A stretch of DNA of 64,000 nucleotides from Diatrype stigma (lineage: Eukaryota > Ascomycota > Sordariomycetes > Xylariales > Diatrypaceae): the NCBI GenBank assembly GCA_022225965.2, contig JAKJXP020000164.1, forward strand, positions 1 through 64,000. The letters run 5' to 3'. Positions 54,787-64,000 of this stretch are shown here, piece after piece. The notes below the pieces were generated by a model, which saw only the letters and a list, made by a program, of their open reading frames with translations, was not told the origin of the DNA and ran no database searches. How positions within the stretch are numbered: position 1 is the first letter of the stretch; each line of letters opens with the position of its first letter. The position numbers and the translations under genes were made by a program.

Positions 54787-57330
54787 ATGTCTCACGGTCT
54801 TGCCATGGTACGCCAGGCCCAGGCCTCATGGCCTTTGGCACAAGATGTCGAGGCGAAGAAGGACGAGCTGGTTGAGCTTGTGAAGGAGCTGAATGTCCTC
54901 ACGGCACAAGGCTCGCACCCTACCAACTTGAAGACAACAATGAAATGGGTCGATATTCAGGAGAAGACTTTCGAGATTGACGCGATCCAACATGGCTTAC
55001 TTGCTTCCAGCGGCATGGAGTTCTGCCCAAACTGCGATCTGTCAAGTCCCAAGACTGTCCAGGCGATCCAAAATGACCTACGATCCAGGTTGTCTAGATA
55101 TGAGAACTTTGCAGCAGAGACTAAAATGATTCGCAATGGTATCGACAAGCTCAGGGAGAAACTAAGCTGGCAGGTAGAAACAGGTCCATCCCTTCAGCCT
55201 CACAATGGTGCTTGGCCCTGCTTCGACAAAAACGATGGCAAGGCTGCACTGCGTACACCACAGACCCATCTAGATGGAGGCGATGGCTGGCATGGCTGGG
55301 GAAACCGATCAAGAACCCAACCATCATCAATCACAGAGACGAAGAACGAACATACCCATAGACATGACAATGGCGACTGGGATTCGCAGGTGCCAGCCCC
55401 TGGCGTTGGTCTCAGAACTCCGGCCAACAACAACCGTCCTCAGAGGCCAGTCAAGGACTATCATGTTAGCCAGGACGTCCAGGGTAGAGAATATTTGGAT
55501 ACTCCACACAGCCAAAAAGACACTTTTTGGGACCGTGAGGATATGTCGGGAAATAAGGACATGTCCCCTTACAATGCAGACCCAAGCCCGAATTGGAGAC
55601 CTCGAGACCATTACAAGGCGGCGAACAATAAAGTCTACCAGGACCAAAGCATGTCTGGTGAAGCATTGAACAAGGACACATGGACTGAAAAGTCCTGGAA
55701 TGATGCTGTATGGGTTGACCCCGTCTCATTCATCGATGGTGCGGTCATTACCAATAGCAGCAATGATGTGAAAGTCCTAACCCCGTCTGCATCTACCCGA
55801 TCTTCTAAGTCCAGCAGCACGACTGACCCCTTTGTTGATACAATGATCTACAATCCCAAGTATCCCCTTAGAACAACAGCCAGAGAGCCCAAGGACAAGA
55901 GAACTGAGGACGAACTTCTAGCACAGTTCCCTTGGATGAAAAGGACCGATCTGCACACTTTCTGGGAAAGGGGTGAGAAGTCAACAAAGGACCAAGGAAG
56001 AGCATCATCACTGTTCCAGAGAGTCACTGAAATGCACCAGAATGAGACGCTCGACTAGGAATCCAGCAGTCACAACAAAGGTGAATCAGGAGATGAACCC
56101 TTGGGAGAAATGAAAGATATGATGGAGGACCTTCTTCGACAGGCTGGCGGTACTAACTTGGGTGACGACTTCGACGACACAGCTGGTCCATCCCATTGCC
56201 CAGCCGCCTTAGCCGCATTGAGGGGTCACAGCCCATGCGCGGCTGAAGACTTCGATGAACCTCACGATCTGTTAGGGCCACTTGGAGACTGTGCCATTGA
56301 AACCCCAACACTTCGTCCACAGAAGCCAAACCCGAACATACTGGAGCCTGCACCTGGAATTCCCAACGCTGCTTCCAGTACTCAAGTTGGCGGCAATCAT
56401 CACAAAACCCACAACATCCATCACCCCGAATCAGAAATCGATCCTCTCCACGCACTCAAGAGAGAGAACCATCCAATCAAACGAAGCACGATGGTAAGAT
56501 GCGGTTTCCAAGGCTACAAACTACCTTTCACCTCTAACGAAAGACAGGATGAACAGTTTCCTCCGGATGAGGGCGCAGTGGGCCAAGTGGTTGATAATGA
56601 GGAGGAGAGACAGCGCACCATGCGATACGAGGCTCGGCTCCGCGGAGATGACTTGTCTCTATTCCCGCAGGTATTTCGATACGGAATCCAGTACCGTCCT
56701 ACCACAGAAAGCTTACGAAGGGACTTCACGTCTGTACAGGGAACCAAGCGATCGATCGTGATCTTCCATCTCCCGCCCGAGCGCACGATCCGTGAGGTGC
56801 TCGCCCACGTCCGAGGCGGTGTCCTCATCCGGGCGTTGAAGACGGACACCGGCGCTATGGTCGAGTTCTACAGCGAGGACGATGCGAAGCGCTACTTCAA
56901 CTTCGCCGCGCTCTGCGACATCCCGTCGCTCCTGGGCCCCGACGTCACCATGAAGTACCTCGAGACCGACACCTACCCGCTCGCCCCGACGATCATGGAA
57001 GAGGTCACCCAAGGCCTGACCCGCTGCGTCGGCATCCGCGACTTCAACAAGGACAGCCTGGGAAGCTTCTACATCGACCGGCTGTTGAAGATTTGGAAGC
57101 GTCCCCAGGACGTGCTGGAGGATGCCTGGATCGGCACGGACGGCCACCTATACCTGCTCTGTCTTGGGTACCGGATGGCCCTGGGTCTCTGGATCTTCCT
57201 CCAGGATTACGATGTCCCGCTCTTCAAGGCTTCGGACCCCTGTGCGAAGCCGCTGGCAGGCCAGACGGATCTGGGTCGCCTTGCCAGAGGTGATCAGCCG
57301 AGTGCGATGGACTTTTGGCTTGAACTATGA
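54787..57330 (+). CDS. Orphan protein with a C-terminal RRM-like module, three exons
   Basis: I do not recognise the family. The start at 54787 (MSHGLAMVRQAQ) follows a CT-rich leader. Two same-frame open segments are separated by a TAG at 56056. I explain this by an intron at 55973-56089 (GTGAGA donor, ATCAG acceptor), which removes the stop and joins HTFWERG to DEPLGEMKDMMEDLL. A second intron, 56494-56547 (GTAAGA, CTAAC, ACAG), is 54 nt and stop-free. The result is about 790 residues. The N-terminus (residues 1-130) is helical and coiled-coil-like, the middle is polar and disordered, and residues 595-650 look like an RRM fold: RSIVIFHLPPERTIREVL, then GAMVEFYSEDDAKRYF. Codon GC rises sharply from about 56750 onward. 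If the intron is wrong, these are two genes or a broken one. Confidence 0.6.
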
Positions 57331-60300
57331 GGAGATCGATGAGGGTCAGATGGATTGAGTGATCACCTTATGTCTCACAACTTAGCTTTGCGCTTGATTT
57401 CTCAACATTTGCTTTCTTTGACGGCGTTGGTATCCCGGAGGGTCCCATGATACCTACCCCCCACCCCCCGAACTATGAATTTCACTCTGGCAGGCCTGAA
57501 TTAGAAGAATGGAAAATCTGAAGGAAAACTTTCGAGAAGATTCAGCCCCCGACCCCCCAAAAACACTGGTACCTCCTCTTGTCCATAGGCAGTTATGATG
57601 CAGATTGATACTATCATCTCCGTAGGACGTTTGCTAAATATACCCCCCCTTCCCCTTCATTGAATGAGTCATTTGAGTGATATCGTGAATGCCGTGCTTA
57701 AAGTAGAATATAGACACCCTGAGGATGAGACCTGTCCGCGGAGATCGCAACCCTGAGCTGGTTTGCGTAGTCGACAAGATTAGCAAACATCATGGGTGAA
57801 AAAGTACTAATTGAAACCAACTCAATGCAAGGTTCGACTGCGGTACGTCAGTAGTAGAGTGTATTGGTTGGGAGGGGAACACATGACGATCTTGTGATAT
57901 ACACATGCATATATAGACAATAATTTGCATTTGCCTGTACGTGCTACAAACAACACCCTATAAACGTCCAAAGTCATAAAGCTAGACTGATATAGGGGGC
58001 CCCATACGTTCGGAAAGCTCCCGCTGTGGAACCGATTAGCTCGGGCCCGTAGCGCGATCCCCCTTGCTTGGACACTAGATCTAGTCTAGGGGCTGAAATA
58101 GTTACTAGATAGCAGTAACCTTTCGGTCTGTCTATGCTCTAGAGACCTGGAGTATGGGGAGCTTCCATCGATTACGAGGAAAGTTAACTGGAGAATATAA
58201 CTCAAGAGTGGCAAACGACAGGCAAACGGCGGTTGGACGAAGAAACTGTCGTTTACATGTTGTCCACAGGAATTCTTAATCTTTCCCCACCCCTGTGCTG
58301 ATCATCTTGACCCCCACGACTTGTGAGACTCCCAGAGATCCAGATGTACAGCTCAATATACGACAAGTGGGGGCTAGTGTTCGAACAGGTACCTGTATAA
58401 GTTCCGATCTGCTGTTGGTCGGTCCTAATGACACCTCACGTGAGCAATGATTCCTGCGCAACTAGCTTGAGGAGGCGCTGTGTTGGGTTCTTCTGAATGG
58501 ACTGGCTAAGCTGGGCAAGACTGAGGTGCCCGAAGGCCTAAGGGTGGTCAGCCATCAGGCTACCTACTATGTAAGCCTAGTTAGTTGCTCTACGCACAGA
58601 AGGGACAGACATCTCCAGATCCTGTTCCTCCATGGTCGGGGTAGCTATACGTTCTGCGTAGGTCAGCTAGGAAGAGATGGGCGCGAAATCCACACGCCTA
58701 CGGGATTACACCAGGCTACACCAGCAGGCAGGGTATTACAGAGATAAGATTTCTTGGAAGGCCGGGTGGGCTATACCGTACCCAGCCTTTCGGGTCCTTG
58801 TGGGCCTCGATGTTGGGGGTAGAACAATCGCCTGTAGGATGATGATGACGATGGATGATGGCATGCGTTTGTTGCAATGAGGCCGTCGCATGACGTGCCG
58901 TGGAGGAGCTGGCAGGGTGATACGAATCGTCCATAGGATGGGGCTTATTTAGCAAATTCAAGTGCGATGGCCGCACGGCGTAAGCAGGCAGGGCTATCAA
59001 CTGCGGATCCGGTATCGCCATCAGTACCCTCCCCTCTTCTTTGCACCATCGCCTGAGTGTATGTGGCTTGTTTGGATATACATGCCGTAGGTATTTCGCC
59101 TCTCGGGTTTCCGTGTGCCGTTTAATCCGGGCTGAACGTGCCTGTTTGCCTTTTGTGAAGGGAGCGCTCACCTATGATTGGTGCTAGAAGGTAAGAACAC
59201 CACCCAGTTCACACCTGTGTAACCAACCAGGCTGTCAGAAACGAATCGAAGAGCTATCTTACGGAGAAAGAAAATTCGGCAACGTGGTAAGGTGTGATAG
59301 ACAGCAGGAGGAAATGCTTACCGCACCCTTCTAGCCTCGTCCGACCTCTTCTCTTTTCTCTCCCCATATGTACATGGTGTAATCGGTGACGATATCCCAG
59401 ATTCCCATATGCAGGCACCAAATGTATTTTCCTCCAGGTAAACAGCCATCGGGACTATGAGACACGTCCTACGTTACTGAGCGACAATGTGCAGCGAACT
59501 ATACGTGCATGGGGTACCTAGGTAGCTAGCAGTTCGGTTTCAAGCTGGCTGGGATGCCGGGATACGGTGGCGTGGGGGTTTCAGCCCCGAACGTTCGTTA
59601 GTATATGCCTTTGGAACCAGTTCGCCCCTTAGCTGTGCGATCTTCATAGTAAGTGTGCCCAGGTGGAAGCTTCACCGCATGTCCCCAATACTTGGTGATT
59701 TGACAGACCGCGATAGATGAAATGACCTATCACAAATTAAGCGATTCGCGATTCTCCAACTAGTCCATGGACCATCCATTGATTCCTCTCCAAGATGCCT
59801 CTGACTGTTTTCCTAGTAGTAAGAGATCTCATTCGAGCTGGAAGGGAGAGCGGGGAATAGACGATCCCTAGATACCCAACCAATGCCTACCTATATACCT
59901 ACCTAGCCCCCTGAAAGCTGCTTGAAGTGCGTTATGAAATATCTGCTTACCTATATAGTACTAAACAAATCGAAATACAGCTATACCATTCATCCCACAT
60001 CAAGCTGGCATGGACCATATCGAGTTAGCCCTGCTACACATGCACAGACGGACGGCAAGCAGGTAGCGTTAGGTGGGGTCCTATAAAGGAGCTGTCTGAC
60101 GAACATGAAGCGCTCGCCTATAGGATCTTTGTAACTCGTACTGTCGTGCGCCGATCCAGGTAGGATCGAACTCACGTATGCCAATTGTAGACTTCATGAG
60201 TTTCCATCTCAAATTGTCAAGCCGACCTCCGGACAAAACCGGGTTGGCTATTCATGGAGGCTTCATGCCTAGACGGTCTGACAACTGTAGGTATACCTGT

Positions 60301-61286
60301 CAGCTACGAAGTACTTCTTCCGTATATGCTCCCATATTTGGCTCGGGGTTTCCTCTTCATTTCTTTTGTGTTCCCCCATAAACATCGGTAGGTACCTAAA
60401 TATTTCCGGGTTGGGCTGAAGAACACCAAAGTAGGTAAGCAACCCAAGCCACCAGTTCACTAGACTGGTTGTCCATCCAGCCCTCTCCTATTTCGAAATG
60501 CTAGCTAGCTGGCTGATGTTCTGCGCAGAAAGGAAGACTCCTATTGGTCTGAAGTGGGCGTATGGGCCTGCTCAGCACCGACTTCCATTCGCATCGCGTT
60601 CCTGGCGACAGGGGATCGAACCTGCATCCCTGACAGGCCACATGCCACATGACGCCCCCCCACGCTGGTCACCTTCTGACATCTGTACGTTCAGCACGTT
60701 GGGAGCGACCCCCGCTCGGCACCCTGATCCCATCCGTAGCACTGGTAATGCGGCCTCTTCTACCGCCTGGTCGGGCGTCTCAAAGGACTATTTTTTTGAT
60801 CCGACATAGGAGCAGAACGTCCACCATAACTAGCCACCACGGACCCCAGGTGATCCTGTGTCGTTTACTATCCCAGGGGGCCTATGCTAGCTTGGACCGG
60901 CATTATAGTGTAATGCTTGATACAAGAAGTATATTGAGCTTCCCGAAGTAGGTCCCGTCGTGACGAATGGACGGACAGCAGGCTGTCACGTCCTAGTCTA
61001 TGTCCCTCTCATCCGTAGCAAACAACTCGGCTATCCATGACTTACCGATGTGACGGGTACTTAAATGGCGGCTGTCCCATGCTTGGACTGTGGTCGCAGC
61101 ACCATCCCCCAAGTCCCTTCTCCCTGGCCCGTATATCATCACTGCCAATACTCCGTTAAGAGTCAAATATCGCCACACTAGGCTCCTTCCTCACTACTGC
61201 CTTAGACTACAACGTATTATCACTTGGCCTGATTTTAGACTACCCATCGTCGCGTGGAGCAGAACACCCCTTACCCAGCACACTCG
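57331..61286. other. Nearly 4-kb spacer, no gene supported
   Basis: It contains only short frames, C-runs in the first 250 bp after the upstream gene, TAGGTACCT patches (59515, 60390) and two B-box-like sequences that do not fold as tRNAs. Degenerate mobile DNA is possible but not demonstrable. Confidence 0.5.
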
Positions 61287-62225
61287 ATGACGGCATCCGC
61301 AGTGCAGAGCCGCCCTCTCCCCCATGGCGTCTACGTCCCTACGGTAGCCTTCTTCAAGGCGGATGATGAGATCGACCTAGAGGCCACCCAGCGCCACGCC
61401 ATCCACCTAGCGGAGGCCGGCGTGGCCGGGCTCGTGGTCCACGGCTCCAACGGCGAGGCCGTCCACCTGAGCCAGGAGGAGCGCAGCCAGATCATCAAGT
61501 CAACGCGCGCGGCCCTCGACGAGGCGGACCACCACCGGATGCCGGTCATCGCCGGCTGCGGCGCGCAGTCGACGCGGGAGTGCATCCAGCTGTGCCGGGA
61601 CGCGGCGGCGGCGGGCGCCAGCGCGGCCATTGTGCTGCCGCCGGCGTACTACGGCGGGCTGCTGGACACGGCGCGGATCACGCAGCACTTCCACGCCGTC
61701 GCGGACGCCAGCCCGATCTCGGTCGTGATCTACAACTACCCGGGGGCGTGCGCCGGGCTGGACCTGTCGTCGGACGCGATCCTCGGCATCGCGCGGCACC
61801 CCAACGTGTCCGGGGTGAAGCTCACGTGCGGCAACACGGGCAAGCTGGCGCGCATCGTGGACGGGGCCGGGGACGGGTTTCTCGTCGCGGGCGGCAGCGC
61901 CGACTTCATCCTGCAGGGGCTCGTGGTGGGCGGGCACGGCACCATCGCCGGCACCGCCAACCTGGTGCCCCGCGCCTGCGTCCGCATCTGCGAGCTGTAC
62001 CGGGCCGGGGACCTCGACGAGGCCCGCCGCCTGCAGAAGATCGTGGCCAAGGCGGACTGGATCGCCATCCAGACGGGCTTCGCCGGCGTCAAGGCCGCCC
62101 TGCAGCTGTTCTACGGCTACGGGGGCGAGCCCAGGCGGCCGTGCACGCGGCCGGGGGCGGAGCAGATGGAGATGATCAAGACGGGGTTCTCCGAGGTGCT
62201 GGCGCTCGAGCAGAGCTTGGCCTAG
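61287..62225 (+). CDS. DHDPS/KDG-aldolase family class I lyase
   Basis: A TIM-barrel, Schiff-base aldolase of the dihydrodipicolinate synthase superfamily, 312 residues, intronless. Fungal members include L-threo-3-deoxy-hexulosonate aldolase of galacturonate breakdown and 4-hydroxy-2-oxoglutarate aldolase-like enzymes. Since fungi make lysine by the aminoadipate route, a lysine role is unlikely. Visible features: GVYVPTVAFF at the first strand, the substrate-carboxylate loop GSNGEAVHLSQEER near residue 52, LPPAYYGG near 118, the catalytic-type Tyr in IYNYPGA near 149, the Schiff-base Lys in SGVKLTCGN near 179, and GGSADFILQGLVVGGHGTIAG. An in-frame ATG 11 codons upstream (61254) is an alternative start. 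The gene is much more GC-rich than its flanks. The exact substrate cannot be set from sequence. Confidence 0.9.
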   Translation: MTASAVQSRPLPHGVYVPTVAFFKADDEIDLEATQRHAIHLAEAGVAGLVVHGSNGEAVHLSQEERSQIIKSTRAALDEADHHRMPVIAGCGAQSTRECIQLCRDAAAAGASAAIVLPPAYYGGLLDTARITQHFHAVADASPISVVIYNYPGACAGLDLSSDAILGIARHPNVSGVKLTCGNTGKLARIVDGAGDGFLVAGGSADFILQGLVVGGHGTIAGTANLVPRACVRICELYRAGDLDEARRLQKIVAKADWIAIQTGFAGVKAALQLFYGYGGEPRRPCTRPGAEQMEMIKTGFSEVLALEQSLA

Positions 62226-64000
62226 CCTAGCATGGCTGGTCTGAAGGGTCTGACGCCGGATGCAGCAGTGGTGATGGTGGTGGTGGTGGCAGTGACCTAT
62301 CTTACCCCCTACCCCGCGCTATACTACGAGCTGCTGTCCATCTAGAGTGGTTTAGTGGAGAAGGTAAAAATCCGGGGGAGCATTCGCAAGACTGGCAACT
62401 GGGTCTAAAAACATGGAGGGGTGGATCGCGAGGCTTGGCGTTAAAAGGGGGCGGAGTCGGTGGACGGGCCCGTCATTCATTATCCACTGAGCCCAATGTG
62501 GAGGTTCACGTTAGGGGGCGGCGACGCCCGACATCGTTCCTGAACTTCTCCCTCCCCAACATCAATGGGATTACTTCGTGCTATGCAACAATTCTTTTAT
62601 TCCAGCTCCTAGTGTTTCTCTAGATGAGGCAATTCATGATGAACGATCTACCGGTATAACGCACACTTCGTCTGAACCTTAGCAACGGCCCGGGAAACTT
62701 GTCCCGAGCCGATTCCGTCTGTCCGTGGCTATCGGTTTTTTTCTCGTATAAACCTTACGCGGTTAACGTAGCATCTACCATGCTGCGAGGAAACATCATT
62801 AACGAATACCGACATGACGCTGTCTTTGCCTTTTTTCCCATGCATCTTAAGCCTATTCATCTTAAGAAATGCCATTCTCTCCCTGGATTTTCGCTCCCGG
62901 CATTGCCCAACATGCCAGGCTGGACAAAACCTCGTCGTATCACACTATTCTGTGACTCCGACCTTGCATCTTAGAACCTAAGGGCCTTCCCCTTCGAAAC
63001 TTTTCGCCCGTATCGCTCCCGCAATCCTACCCTGAACGGGACATCCCTAGGAAGCATATGCATTGTGCATTGGTGATAGAAACAAAGCCCTTTCTAGATG
63101 TAAGCGTAGCCGAGCACGCCAGGCCTGGCCTGGCGCACCACGTCGTCTCGAGGTAACCGACATGTGAGACACTGAGACCTGCCTCCGAAGCCCGGGCCCC
63201 GCACCCTGCGGCCTTGCAACCCTTTAGGCATGCTGCTATCATACATCATCATTGCATGAAGGCTCGGGCTCGGGGCGATCGGCCAACCTGGAGACTTGGA
63301 TGGATGGGGACCCTGTCAAGAAATGCAGAGGCGATCCTATATATGTATGGGAAGTCAGCGAAACCCTGCGCGGCGCCTCGGTCGAAAAGCATTATCCCAC
63401 CCACCCTCCGTGCCGATTTGCCCCTGGACCTGCAGCCACCCCGCACTTTTCTATTTGTTCTACGTTCTTTCCAGTATTCTTTTCGTATGCTACTCTATGT
63501 CGTATTCAGTAGAAACGGTGTCAAAGGGTGGGGTAGTATACAGGCTTAAAACACCACTTAAGGTGCTATAAGACGCAGCAACAAATACCCAGGCTGTTAG
63601 ACAGCCTAGACTGCCCCGGATTGTTCGTTCATATTGATCGATTACCTACACCATCAGTCATCCACAACCAGATCCGACCTCCCTTTACACGTACACATCA
63701 CCTGGCCCGAACGCTCCCCCTCACTTTCTTACCTACGCCGTTTGCTTCCCAGTCATGTCGTGCATCCAGGCTGCTGCAGACGATGTGCGGGGCAAGGATC
63801 ATCCGCCAAGACCATGAATTGGTAAAACATAGTCATAGGAGACACGCACAGCCGGGAACTCCCTGGGCTCCCTGGAAATCCCATGTGCGGATATTCGTCA
63901 GGTATCAATGGATATCAGGGTCGCCAAGGTCTGCCCAAGGCTAAGCCGACTATGTAGGACATAGGTTATCCTATTGCGTCCAATACGAGCTCCGGCGTCA
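62226..64000. other. Terminal spacer, no gene seen
   Basis: A GGTGGTGATGGTGG run lies just after the aldolase stop. The rest has only short frames without recognisable domains. A gene could start beyond the window end. Confidence 0.45.

Noticed and set aside
59990..60184. Minus-strand frame with GSAHDS, a string seen in some DDE transposases
   Set aside because: Only six residues match. The rest of the short frame has no transposase features and there are no terminal repeats.
60154..60234. Possible tRNA-Ser-like fold on the minus strand with a GGA anticodon-like loop
   Set aside because: The acceptor and T-stem cannot be satisfied together, and the D-arm is too short. I consider the partial fit coincidental.
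60595..60665. tRNA-like sequence on the minus strand with a B-box-like GGTTCGATCC
   Set aside because: The T-arm does not pair with a seven-base loop, no matching acceptor stem exists and the D-arm is missing. At best it is a relic.
61580..62230. 216-codon frame within the aldolase gene
   Set aside because: Alternate frame of a GC-rich gene; its product is Arg/Gly-rich with no motif.
1..64000. CRISPR arrays, prokaryotic operons or phage-like systems
   Set aside because: The window is intron-bearing eukaryotic DNA. The repeats present are microsatellites and minisatellites without spacer structure.

Overview
The window is nuclear DNA of a filamentous ascomycete, probably a sordariomycete-like member of Pezizomycotina. 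The evidence is short introns with GTRNGT donors, CTAAC-type branch sites and YAG acceptors, a fungal Zn(II)2Cys6 regulator, a velvet-family VelB protein, a fungal telomerase reverse transcriptase, Pol5 and a DUF3602 protein. Genes are monocistronic and lie on both strands, with no operon logic. All exon structures given here were read by eye from splice consensus and conserved protein motifs, so ends may be off by a base or two.

Layout. 1-7 kb: the 5' exon of a Zn-cluster regulator (minus, running off the window start), a large orphan protein that may be mitochondrial (minus), and uroporphyrinogen decarboxylase (plus, five exons). 7-15 kb: a GNAT acyltransferase, a DUF3602/Par32-like protein and velB, all minus. 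15-22.5 kb: a 7.5 kb gene desert full of simple repeats, a perfect C5-T-C5-T-C5-T-C5 tract and a 64-nt A run. 22.5-28.8 kb: a giant DH-BAR-SH3 Rho exchange factor (minus). 28.8-33.7 kb: a minisatellite cluster, an intact-looking 357-bp pogo/mariner-type MITE with TA target duplication, and more repeat-rich spacer. 33.7-38 kb: telomerase reverse transcriptase (plus, 11 exons). 38-48 kb: an MBOAT/wax-synthase-like membrane acyltransferase (minus), POL5 (plus), a GNAT with a hexanucleotide expansion (plus) and a fungal amidoligase with an in-frame TAG (minus). 48-57 kb: an isolated block of about 5 percent GC next to a chromodomain plus AT-hook protein (plus), then an orphan RRM-like protein (plus). 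57-64 kb: sparse, with one DHDPS/KDG-aldolase family enzyme (plus).

Functional links are loose. TERT, POL5 and the chromodomain protein are nuclear or chromatin functions. VelB and the Zn-cluster protein are regulators. HEM12, the aldolase, the acyltransferases and the amidoligase are metabolic. No secondary-metabolite cluster, CRISPR array, rRNA or confident tRNA was seen. The most interesting leftovers are the MITE, the AT block beside the chromodomain gene, two stop-free introns of 3n length that look like coding sequence, the broken reading of the MBOAT exon 1 junction, the amidoligase TAG, and a dispersed ACCTAGGT palindrome family that fills the spacers.
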